The notes under the pieces: model-generated | Seen by the model: only the letters and a program-made list of their open reading frames with translations | The model's database searches: none | Told to the model about the DNA's origin: nothing | Assembly (NCBI GenBank): GCA_029339195.1 | Contig: JAPTJF010000004.1 | Coordinates: 186,001 to 250,000, forward strand | Length of the DNA: 64,000 bases | Origin: Micractinium sp. NFX-FRZ | Taxonomy: Eukaryota > Chlorophyta > Trebouxiophyceae > Chlorellales > Chlorellaceae | Direction: 5' to 3' | Position numbers and translations under genes: made by a program | In this document: positions 54,103 through 64,000 of the stretch, one piece after another | Position numbering within the stretch: the first letter of the stretch is position 1 | Layout of the letters: the number at the start of each line of letters is the position of its first letter

Positions 54103-56835
54103 CGTTGAATCCACGGCAGCCGACAATAGAGAGATGTTGGAAGCTGTGGCAGCGGTGAACACAGAAGCCGATGCAGCAGCGGCAGCGGCAGGAGCATCGG
54201 AAGCAGAAGCAGAAGCGGGCACAGCAGCAGCTGAGCCAGGGTCAAGCGCAGCAACGCCTGCAGTGCCAGTTTCCTGGGCCCCCGTGGTGGCAGCAGCGGC
54301 AGCGTTGCGGGCTAGCAGCGCAGCGAGCACTGCAGCGGCAGTGATGTCTCTGGCGCAGCGGCCGCTTGCAGCTGCTGGAGGCGCCGCTAGGAATGCGGTA
54401 CGCACCGTCCGTGCAGGTGAGTGCACCTCCTGGCATCAGGTTTACTGGTGCGCTGTTACTCACTGTGAGTCAGTTGCACCCGGTGTACCCTTGGTGTGTG
54501 CAGCCTGCTGCTGTACAGGCATCAAGCGACTGCACGCACGCCTCACCGCCGCTCTGCTGCCTCTGCTGCCTGCTTTGCAGGTGCCGGGTTGCTGCGCCCC
54601 CCGCTCTTGCTCCCCGCGTTCTCCCACATAGGCCAGCTGTACCACCTGCTGCCACATGGCCTCGTGCCCAGCACAGCAGCGTTCCCAGCGGCGGCAGCAG
54701 AGGCGGCAGAGGCGCACGCCGGCGCCGACGGCAGCCAGGCAGCGCAGCGCTACTGGCGCCAGCTGCACAGCATGCAGCACTACCGCGGCAGGGCGGCTGC
54801 GTTGCGGCGGCGGCAGCTGGAGCAGCAGCAGCAGCGGGAGCAGCAGGATCAACAGGAGGACACTGCCTTAGCGCAGCCGCCGTCGCCTGCGGTGCCAGCG
54901 GCAGCTGGAGGAGGCCCTCCTCCGGAGGTGACCCTGTCTCGCAGCCTGGCTCCGGCACTGCTGGTGGGCGCCGCCACGGCACGCCTCCCAGTGCTGCCGC
55001 TGCCGCCGCCATCCTCCCAAGCCTCGCCGGCAGGGCGGCGGACCGTGCAGCTGAGAGTGGAGGTCCGGGGCAGCGGCTTGGAGTGCTGCACCGGTGCCCT
55101 GCTGCGCGTGCCAGGCGCCGAGGCGGCGCAGCCAGCGCTGCTAGTGGTCAACCTGGCCAGGCAGCGTCTCCTCAGAGACTTAGCAGCAGCGGCAGCCGCA
55201 GCAGGGAATGATCATGCCGGCGGCGACGGCAGCAGCCCCGCCGGCTGGCTGCGAGCTGCAGTAGAGCGCGGCTGGGCTGGGGTGCAGCAGCGGCGGCGTG
55301 CCTGGCGGGGCGAGCAGCCTCTGGAAGATCAGCAGCTGCAGCCGCCGGGCCTGCTCCTCCACTTCTCTGTGCCGGCATCGTTTGTTCTGGGGCTCCAGCT
55401 GTCGGCGCAGCATGCAGAGCAGGCAGGCGGCCCAGGGCACCAGCAGTATGTGCTGCCCACAGCCCACCTGGTGCTGCTGTCCGACTTTGGAAAGCTGAAG
55501 GCTGCTGTGCAGCTGCAGCCACAGGTAGTGTGGATGTTGGGGCTGGATGCTGAGCTCTCCACCTCCACACTTGCTCAGCTGCAAGCAGCGGCAGCGGCGG
55601 CGGCGGCAGCAGCGGCACAGCAGGCGCAGCAGCAGCAGCGGCGGATGCAGGCGCCGTGGCAGGTCTCCACTCGCGTGCGTGGCCTGGCTGCAGCAGCGGG
55701 CAGCGGGGCAGCAGCAGCGGGCGGCAGGCTGAGCGGCCTCACGCCCTGGAGAAGCAGTGGCATGGCGGCAGCGGAGGATGCAGCAGGGGTGGATGGGCCA
55801 GCAGGTGTTGATGAGCAGGAGGCTGTGGAGCTGCCACAGGCGCCATTGCAGGCGTCAGGCCTGAGCAGGCTCCGCCAGCAGTACGCCCCCCAGGCAGCAC
55901 AGCGGCTGCAGCAGCTGCGGTGCCAGCTGGCGGCACGGCTGCCCGGGTGGCCGGACAGCGTGCAGCTCGAGCCGCTGCCAGCAGTGCTGCTGCGTGGCCT
56001 GCTGCTGCTTGATGCCACGCCCGTCCTGGCAGGCGCTGTTGGTGGCAGCCCTGAGCAGCAGCTAGCTGTGGCGGCCGATGCGCTGCGTTGGGCAGCTGGC
56101 GAGCGCCTGCGGAAGCCTGGCAGCGGCGCAACGGGCGGTCCATCGGCGGCGGCAGCGGCAACAGCAGCGGGGCAGCCTAGCGACAGCGAAGTGTGGCGAG
56201 GGCAGGGCTCTAACTGGGGTTCACAGCCAGAGGTAGAGGAGGTGGAGGATGAGTATCTCGCAGAGCTCCGAGCGCTAGGGATGGGAGCCAAGGTGCGCCG
56301 CCAGCTGGCACGAGCCTCGCAAGCGGCAGCGGCGCGGCGGCGGTCCCTGGGCCTGCGCTGGCGCCAGGGCGGCGCTCGGCTCCGGGCCGCCCCGCCGCCC
56401 AATGTGCTGCTGCTGGTGCTGCACCACAGGCAGCTGCTGAGCAGCCGGTTTGGTGAGGGGCTGGATGAGGCGGCTCTGGCAGCGGTGCGGCGGCTGGCGG
56501 CAGATTGCCGGGCCTGCTGCGTGCCGCTGCTGCTGGCGGTGGCGTCACGCACGCAGCTGAGCGCGCCATACAGGCAGCAGCTGGCAATCAGCGCTGGCCT
56601 CGACGACGACGGCGGTGCAGGCAACGGCGGCGGCGGCAGGTGGGGGGGCATTGTGCCGCTGCTGCTTCAGCCTCCACAGCACGACAGCAGCAGCAGCGGC
56701 GGCGGCGCATGGGTCACGACTGGCACAGGCCTGGCAGGTGGCACAACAGACACGGACCCCCTGCTGTCTGCCTTGCTGGCCCACGGCGGGGCGGCAGCAC
56801 GGCGGCAGGCCAGTGCCGCCCATGCCAAGCTCTGA
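52294..56835 (+). CDS. Class-3 lipase-domain protein with long C-terminal extension
   Basis: Six exons: 52294-52317, 52516-52729, 52991-53353, 53525-53716, 53919-54416, 54581-56835; 1181 aa with consistent phases. The N-terminal ~450 residues are an alpha/beta-hydrolase of lipase class 3: the strand ALYIAFQGTKQPRDYLADAN, the nucleophile elbow LVLCGHSMGGAVAQL (Ser about 203), FGAPPIGN, the acid EDPVPRLF (Asp about 266) and a candidate His in FSHIGQLYHL (about 446). The enzyme would hydrolyse acyl-glycerol or galactolipid esters. Insertions of Ala/Pro repeats interrupt the fold, for example between residues ~95 and ~165. The remaining ~730 residues are Ala/Gln-rich with a few ordered-looking segments (PNVLLLVLHHRQLLSSRFGE); I recognise no domain there. 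The 24-nt first exon (MDYLHNAE) is tentative. Confidence 0.8.
54071..54100 (+). repeat. CAG x10 run (polyQ) in the lipase gene
   Basis: Ten CAG codons inside exon 5, between the lipase acid residue and the candidate His segment. Confidence 0.95.
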
Positions 56836-57116
56836 CCGTGTTTTTTCATCATTAATTTCATGTTGCTTTGCAATCGGAAAGTGCTATGTGAACGGGCCTG
56901 CATTGCACGAGAGGGAAGGGGCATTTTGCCACCATAGCATGGCACGCTGCGGCCGAGGCGAGAGCGGCAGGGGCAGCCCTCCCTGGGCGGGCCTTGTGCC
57001 GGAACCAGCGAGGCCCAATCGCGCGAATTAGACTCGTGCACTTGCATTGGAAGCATCATTGAGCTGAATCATATCATAAGCGAGTCCTCTTTGTCTACTG
57101 AACAGCACTTCTTCCG

Positions 57117-60100
57117 ATGGCAGAGGCACTGCTCCGCCTCCTGGATGGGAGTGTACCAGACGGCGATATGCTTTCCGCTGCCGGAAGCAGCGCGGTGCTC
57201 GCCAACGCGGAGGGCTGCTGCTTGGCGGCATGCGCCGCTGACGGCGCCGGCTGGGGTGCACCCGAGCGCAATGCCCTCTCCAGGTCTGGTCAACCCATGC
57301 ATGTTTCTATGTTCCCTGCCTATTTGACAATTGAAACGGAAGAACTACCGATATCATTGTTTTACTCACGGTTGGGTCCTGTTCCGTGGTGCAGGGCAGC
57401 AATGGCGGCGAGCAGGCGCCTGCCCAGGCTGGCGTCAGCCTTGCAGGCTGCTGCAGGCCCGGCCAGCCAAGCAGCCACCGCCTCTGTGCTGTCACATCAC
57501 TCGGCTGCCCTGATGGTCGCTATTGGGTGCTCCCATGTGCTGAGTATGTGCGGCGCGTCTTCGGCGGCGGCATGCTCGCAGCATGCGCAGCGCAGCGGGC
57601 AGCTGCTGTGGGGCCCCGGCAGCGCGCTGCTTGAGCAGCTGGTGCCGACGCCGGCCACGGCAGGCACAGCAGCATCTGATGCTGCTCTTTCAGCAAATCG
57701 CACAGGCAGGTTGGCCTCAACCCTCGAGCTGCAGCTTGAATGCGCGGTGGCGCTGGCGCCGTGGGGGCCCCTGCCGCCACGGCACACAGCTCGCTGGCTA
57801 TCCTTGGTGACACAAGCAATGGCGGGGCTCGGCAATGGTGAGCGGGATGGCGGGTTGGCGCCAGCGTCCAGGCCTGAGAGCATGTGGGTGCGCTGCAATC
57901 CCGTCTGGTTGACTCTCCAACTTGTTCCAAAGCCTTTTCCACGCTTCCCAGCCAGCCCTGCGCCTTGCCCTCCTGCTGGCGTGCCCTGCTGCAGGCCCCT
58001 TGCAAGCGCAGTGCTGGCAGCTCCTGTCGCAGCTGTGCCTGGCTTTGTTCCAATCGCCGCAGTGCAACGCCTATGCAGCAGAATGCGGCACGCTGCCTGG
58101 CCACGGCACTGGTTTGATGGAGCAGCTGGCGGCAGCTATCAAGGCCATGGCAGTTGCCGCGCAGCTTCCAGCGGAGCGCCGGCCGGCCTGGTTTGACTGG
58201 CAGGGAGTCAGCACGACGGCGCGCAGCTTCTCCTCCGAAGCGCTGCGGCCCGTGCTCATGGCCTGGGCAGAGTCGTGCAGTGTGGGCGCAAACATTGCGG
58301 TGCTTGCGGCAGCGGCCAAGCTGGCACAGCTGGTGCCCTCATCGGAGCAGCCCCCTCAGGCAGCCGATCATGTGCCGGTGCGTGGCACGGTGTATGGCCT
58401 GCTGTCCACGCTGTGCTTCGTGCAAGTGCACATGCTTGGGCGGCAGCTGTCGCCGCAGCAGGCGCAGCACGCACAGCAGCACGCACAGCAGATCACACGC
58501 GCGCTGCTCCCGGCGGCTGCTTCGCTGGCGGCGCAGATGAGCATGGTGCCCCTGCCCAGCAGCCGTGCCCAGCACCCAGCATCGGCACCACCAGAAGTGC
58601 AGGCGCACGGCAGTGACTTTGACCAACCCTGGTGTTCACTGGCGTCTGTGCTCAGCCTGCTGGCGGCGCTGTGTGCTCCAGTACCGAAGCAGCTTCTTGG
58701 CAGCAGCCAGTCTGGCGCCCCCGGGGCGGTGCCCGCTGACCCTTATGCGCCTCTGAGGTTGTGGGATCACCACGACACAAGCAGGTGTGTGGAAGAGGCA
58801 TGCCTTGATGCTGTGAGCTGGCATGCCGTGGTGTGCCGCACTGGGTTGGGAATCGGCTTGCCCTGTGCTGTCCGCCCCACAGTGCCTGCCCGGGTTTGGC
58901 CGGCGGGGCGTGCACAAGGAGCAGCCCAGGCTTTCGTAGACAGGACAGAATGAGCGCCCCAACCCCTCCTGCCCATGCAGGTATGGCAGCTCACCGGTCG
59001 TGATGCAGTCCATGCCAGATGCTGTGGAGTTGCTCCAAGTGGCAGACGCAGCGCTCAGCCTGCTCCCGCTGGCGTCCCGCACGGCGCAGGCTCAGCGGGC
59101 AGGGGTCCGAGGGGTGGGGCAGCATGCGGATGCGCCGGCATCTCTGGCTGCTGCCAGCCTCACCCTGGCCAGCACGGTCGCACGGGCGTGCCTGCCGCTG
59201 GCGGGCACCCTGGCGCGGCTGCAGCGCGGTTCCATGTGTGCCACCTTCAAGCGGGGCAGCGACGGCAGCTGGCAGGCACAGGCCCCGCCCCCCCTCCCGC
59301 CCCCGTTGGACAGCGACGATGCCCGCGGCTTCCAGGCCGCCCTGTGGCGCCTCAACTCCCGGGCCTGCCGCTTGGTCTGCTGGGCCGCTGCCGGCGAGGG
59401 CGGCAGCGCTGAGCAGCCGCTGCTGCTGCTGCAGCCCACGTGGCGTGCCGACACGCTGGCCATGCTGACCGCCACTCTGAGCTCCGCCCGGCTCATGCAG
59501 CAGCTGGGCAAGGGCATGACGGCCTGCAACCCAGCCCTCCAATATGACAGGCAAGCCAGGCCCTCTCGCCTACTCTCCCTTGCATACGTGCTACACTTGC
59601 TGTTGCCATCCTCCGGGGTCGCCCTCTTCTGTCGTGCGGCACCTGGCATGGCACGGCATTGTTGGTGCGCCAGTTCGCCACCGTGCTCAGCTGCCCCTGC
59701 GTCAGCAGCTACATCATCAGCTACACACATCCTACATCATCAGCTACACACATCCTACATCATCAGCTACACACATCCTACATCATCAGCTACACGAGAT
59801 CTCCCAGCACCCAGCACCCCTCCTCCTCCCCCCACCACGACCCCCATGCCGCAGCTTCTTCCAGGGAATGTGCGCCGCCAGCTGGCAGGCCCTGCAGCTG
59901 CTGGTGCCGCCCATGCCACCTCAGCAAGTGGATGCTGCTGACCTGGCGCGGTGCCTGGGCACTGTGGCAGCAGGGGGCCCGCCTTCGGTCGCCCTGGACC
60001 CTCTCCTGCACCGCATGTTTGCCTCCGCCCTGCAGTGCCTGCCAGAGGTATGGGGCCTGACCGCTTGCCTGCCTGCCTCTGAGGGTGTGTGCTTGCAAAC

Positions 60101-61317
60101 AAGGCAGTGGCACTGTGCCGGTTACTTGCAACCGCAGGCATCTCAGCCTCCCAGTTGCATCAATAGTGCGGCACCCACCTTCCCTCACCCGGCCGCCACC
60201 CCATCCTCCCCATCAAGGACTGCGCCCCTATGTCGGGCCAAGTCCTGCTCCCGCCCCCCTTTGCTGCACCACATGCCTTACCCCGGCCCCACCCTGACCT
60301 CCACACTTGCACTCCTGCCCCCCACGTATTCCTGCCCCTGCCCCCCCAGCAGGACGACATGAAGCGCCTGTTGGTCGTCCAAGAGGTGCTGCTGCTGGCA
60401 GAGAACTCCACCCACTGGGCAGCCGCCTGCTGCCTCAGCGGCGGGATGTCGAGCATGTTTGCGTGGGCACAGGCGCAGCTTGCGCGCGCGCATGGGCAGG
60501 AGGCGTGGCTGCGCCATGCGGTGAGCCAGGTCTTGTTTTTTAAAGCCCGACAGCGTGCGTGGAGTGAACTCGGGTTGAGGCTTAGGGCCTGGGGTTTGGC
60601 TGCAGCATGCCATGGCATTTGTGGTTGGCAGAGGCTGGTTGTGCTAGAGCAGATGCCCAGTGTTTGGGCAAGAGCAGGTGGGGCACGCAGCCGGCGGGCG
60701 GTTTGACAGCGCCACCCATCCAGCCGATCGCACCGAGGATTGGTTGTGTGAGGTGCCCACCCGTCTTCCCTCCTGCCTGCTTCTCTTCTCTGCAGTACTT
60801 CACTTTGGTGGTGCTGGGCATGAATGCAGCACAGGGGGTGTGGCGGGGCGGCACCCTGGTGAAGCAGGAGTGGGGCGAGACGCCAGCTGGGCAGCTGCCG
60901 CCACCTGTCGCTGCTGTGCATGCTGCGCTGGCGGAGCTTGAGCTCATGCTGCCCGGCGATGGTGTGGCCCACCACACCTCTGGCGAGATGCTTTCCACAC
61001 TAGGGCCCCGCAGCTTCCAGCTGGCAGCGGCACTACAGGCGTACTGGGCAGAGGCTGCACAGCTGGCGACGGCGCAGCTGGCGGCCGCACAGGCGGCCGC
61101 CACACGCTGCTGCGCGTACCTGCGCTGCAGCAACCTGGGCGCCAGCGGCGGCCCGGCGGTTGGCGAGGGCAAGGGCAGCCGGCGATGCGGCGGATGTAAA
61201 ACGGTCAGGTACTGTGGCACGCTGTGCTCCCACGCTGACTGGGCAGGGGGCCACCGCCGCGTGTGCAGGGCGCTGGCGGCAGCACAGCAGCAGGCAGCCG
61301 GCGAGTCACAGTCATGA
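57117..61317 (+). CDS. MYND zinc-finger protein
   Basis: Seven exons: 57117-57283, 57395-57837, 57995-58784, 58981-59550, 59855-60047, 60350-60520, 60796-61317; 951 aa, phases consistent throughout. The C-terminal ~55 residues form a MYND finger: CAYLRCSNL, RRCGGCKTVRYCGTLC, then HADWAGGHRRVC. MYND fingers bind proline-rich peptides and are common in large green-algal families, often with long helical N-terminal regions as here (Ala/Leu/Gln-rich, no other domain recognised). No methyltransferase SET motif is visible. Location and partners are unknown. Intron 4 appears to use a GC donor (CAG|GCAAGC at 59551) and contains a 23-bp minisatellite. The ATG at 57117 is the first in frame. Confidence 0.85.
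59706..59803 (+). repeat. 23-bp minisatellite, about 4 copies
   Basis: Unit agctacacacatcctacatc plus atc, in near-identical tandem copies inside intron 4 of the MYND gene. Confidence 0.92.
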
Positions 61318-61758
61318 GGTCGGCAACAGCTGGATGCTTCCCTCCCAATCGCCCTGCACCCTGCCTGCCTGCGCCTGCATGAACAGATGCAAGCTGTGCT
61401 GCACTGTCCCTGCTGCTGCCAATCAGCTGACGCCCCAATCTCTCACTTGCTCGCTTTCTACTGTTGTCCCATCTCATCTCTAGCCAACATTCTGACAAAA
61501 TTGGGTGGGCCCGAAGGAGACCCCACAGAAGCAGCACGGGGCCGGCAGCACAGCAGGTAATAGCAAGAGGAGGGGGAAGGAAGGCAGGTGGAGGGGGCAG
61601 CACTGCCCGCCAGCACCAGGGGCCCGCCAACAAGCTGTGGCAATGCCGCAGGCTGCGTGATTGGCGTGGGGCTCGGCCAGGCAAGAGAGCTGCCGTCAGG
61701 AACACTCCTTGCCTACAAAGCAGTGGGTCCCAATCACCACATGATCACATCATCGTCA
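61318..61758. other. Convergent intergenic region
   Basis: 3' flanks of the MYND gene (+) and the TatB gene (-). No gene or repeat recognised. Confidence 0.5.
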
Positions 61759-63612
61759 TCACGCGTCGTCCGCCGACAGCTGCTTGGGCAGCTGCCCCCG
61801 CTCCACCGCTGCCTTGCGCTTTGCCAGCTCAGCCTCCAGCTCATCCAGGCTCATCGCCTCCACAGCACGCGCAGCAGGCTTGGCGGGAGGCGCCGTCGCC
61901 GCTGCCGCTGCCGCTGCAGGCGCTGGCGCTGCGGTGCCTGCTGGCGCTGCGGGGGCCGCGTTTCCCCAGGCCGCTGCCGCCGCCGCTGCCCGCTTCTTCT
62001 CGATTTCGGGGTCGAGCAGGGAGGCGGTGGAGTCGTCCACGCGCTGCCCGCTGGCCGCCATGCTGTCTGCCAGCTCAGACAGCGCCGCGCCCTGCTGGCA
62101 GGCGGCAGCAGCAGGGGTGGACAGATGAATGTTTAGGATGCACAGGCGACCCAGACGAGGGCGCGCTGGCAGGCTGCATATGCGTACCATGTACTTGCCC
62201 GCCTGTTCTGCTGATGACCGGGGCATGCAGCACAGCACACCACAGCATGCCCCATTCTGCCCTGTCCCACCCGCGTCCGCCCTGTCCCGCACCTGCTGAG
62301 GCTGCTGGGGCTGCTGCTCTTCCTCGGCGCGCGGCGGGCGCGGCGTGGGCACCGCCGGCCGGTTGAACTCCTCCTTGATCTCGTTGATGCCAATCTCCTG
62401 CACGTGACAGGATAGCAAGCACACATGTTGGCATGTCCAACAGTGCTCCTGAAGAGACTCGAGGCCCTGATAGGAAGAAAACAAGGTGCTTTCACGCTGA
62501 CTTGTGCTGTGAAATGCAACGGCAACGTCCGCAACATGTGCATGCGCCAGCCTACCTGCTCCAGTGTGCTCTTGAGCTCCTGAGAGACGGAGGTGATCTC
62601 GCGGATGGTGGGGGCAAAGGAGCGCAGCGTGGAGCCCACGCTCTTGGCAGCCTGCGCGTGTACGGAGGGTGACAGGGCAGGCGGGACGGCAGCGGCGTGT
62701 GAGGCAGTGGGGGCAGGTGAGGGTGTGCAGACATTGCGCACCTGTGCTTTCCTGCAACGTGCTGCGCTTGCCTGCACGCCTGCAAGCGCTGGCCGTTGAA
62801 TGTGCTTTGCAGCCCCGGCTGCACAGCACCGTCCAACCCTGCCGCACAGCTGTGCAACACGGCACTGGCATGTGCCGCTCCCAGCACTCCCTGCTCACAA
62901 GTGCAAGCCAGGCCCTCGGGGGCCAACCAGGGCTGCCTCAGGTGCCCCCACTTTTGCAGCAAATCAGCAACTTTATGCTTTTCTCGAGCTATGCCCCTCT
63001 CACTTGCGCCACTCCCTCGGGGGCCACACACCACCAGAGCCAACCCGCAAACCAGGACTGCCTCAGCTTACAGCAGCAATCGTGCTGAAAGCGGCTATGG
63101 CAGAAGGCCCGCTCACCTGCGCCAGCCCCTTGGGGCCAAACACCACGAGGGCCACCACTCCAACCAGAATGGCCTCAGGCGCCCCCACCCCAAAGAACGA
63201 CGCCGTCACCGGCTGGCCTGCGGCGCCGCTGCGGCAGCGCCGGCTGGGAAGCTGCGGCAGGCCTGCAGGGGCAAAGGGAGAAAACACGAGGGGACTAAGG
63301 GGTACAGGGCAGAGCACCTCAACAGAAGGCCGACAAAAAAAGCAATGTTCGGCACACCAGCAGGGCCGGTGTCGAAAGACGAACTGGAGCAGCAGCCAAG
63401 CCAGGGGCACGAAGAGCGGCAACGATGGGTAGCTGTTGCCTACACCCGCGCCGAGGGCTCCCTCATCCCCAGCAATGCTCCCAGGCCCACGCACCGAAAG
63501 TTTTGCTGCGCTGAAGGCGCGCCCCCAGGTAGGCGCTGCTGCCAGAGAACGCACGCACGGGGCGGGCGAGCGTTGCGTGCCGTGCCGCAGCGACGGGCTG
63601 CGACAGCTGCAT
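61759..63612 (-). CDS. HCF106: Thylakoid Tat translocase subunit TatB (HCF106)
   Basis: Five exons: 63612-63495, 63262-63117, 62651-62556, 62397-62293, 62091-61759; 265 aa. The N-terminal ~70 residues (MQLSQPVAAARHATLARPVR and onward) form a chloroplast transit peptide. The mature protein opens with the hallmark FFGVGAPEAILVGVVALVVF followed by GPKGLAQ: a single transmembrane helix, the FGPKGL hinge, then the amphipathic helix SVGSTLRSFAPTIREITSVS and ELKSTLEQEIGINEIKEEF. The Glu in GVGAPEA is the membrane-embedded acidic residue typical of plastid TatB/HCF106, which distinguishes it from many TatA proteins. With TatA (Tha4) and TatC it moves folded twin-arginine precursors across the thylakoid membrane using the proton gradient. 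The C-terminus is an acidic/Ala/Pro-rich tail ending KRKAAVERGQLPKQLSADDA. There are no neighbours in the pathway. Confidence 0.95.
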
Positions 63613-64000
63613 GGTGACTGTGAGCTGCATGCTGGCGGGTCACAGACGTGTGAAGTAGACGCTTTGCGGGTTTGGGACTGCGGGGCAAAGGGGCAGGCAG
63701 GTGGAAGGAAGTGAGTGCGGTAGGAGGGGCGGCGGCAGTGGAGGCGGCGGCGGGCAAGCAGGCGAACCCGCCCACTCCATTGTCGGCGGCATAAATCAGA
63801 TGCATCAGCGGCACTGAGTGAACTATTATGCAGGTGTCAGAGGGCCCAGAGCGGCGTGCTCACGAGGTCGCAAGTGGTGTGTGTTGAGGAGGCTGTCTTC
63901 CACTGCCGGCGCTTGTGCTTGTTGTTGGTAGGCAAGAATAGATGGCAGCGAATGAGCGTGAAGCGAGCTGCGGCTTTTGCCTGCTGCGTGAAATGCACGC
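63613..64000. other. Upstream region of TatB gene
   Basis: Presumed promoter and 5' UTR. No other gene was recognised before the window ends. Confidence 0.5.

Noticed and set aside
1..64000. tRNA, rRNA, CRISPR, insertion sequence or viral genes
   Set aside because: No cloverleaf, rRNA core, spaced repeat array, transposase or capsid/polymerase motif was recognised on either strand.

Overview
This window is nuclear DNA of a green alga, most likely a trebouxiophyte of the Chlorella/Micractinium type. It is GC-rich and dense in genes. Nearly every gene is cut by short, C/T-rich GT-AG introns, and coding sequence carries CAG/GCA runs (polyQ, polyA). The gene set is plant-like: a thylakoid Tat subunit, a putative plastid membrane protein, a kinesin-7 and CWC15. 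I saw no prokaryotic-style operon, insertion sequence, CRISPR array, rRNA or tRNA. All CDS coordinates are gene spans from start codon to stop codon including introns. I built the exon models by hand from splice consensus and reading phase, without transcript data.

Layout. A secreted subtilisin (768-3793, +) is followed by an ankyrin-repeat protein (4294-6637, +). Then come the spliceosome factor CWC15 (7089-9228, -) and, head-to-head with it, a BTB/BACK-like protein (9227-12166, +). A 1.8-kb gap with a minisatellite follows. Next is a divergent pair: a TCAIM-like DUF4460/DUF4461 protein (14001-19496, -) and a large kinesin-7 (19947-29871, +). A second, diverged subtilisin (30577-34362, +) leads to a short putative plastid membrane protein (35846-38009, +) whose first large intron holds two long fold-back hairpins. 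A close inverted paralogue of the ankyrin gene lies at 38687-41082 (-). After it are an FGGY/xylulokinase-type sugar kinase with a possible transit peptide (41436-46129, -), an ankyrin-PH-like-RING protein with an MDM2-type RING (46863-51872, -), a class-3 lipase with a very long C-terminal extension (52294-56835, +), a MYND zinc-finger protein (57117-61317, +), and TatB/HCF106 (61759-63612, -).

The genes do not form one pathway; this looks like an ordinary stretch of algal chromosome. Two families (subtilisin and ankyrin) each occur twice within about 40 kb, in different relative orientation. The most unusual pattern is that many introns begin or end with degraded tandem copies of the adjoining exon edge together with its splice site ('splice-site echoes'), in at least six unrelated genes. 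Six introns appear to use a GC donor instead of GT.
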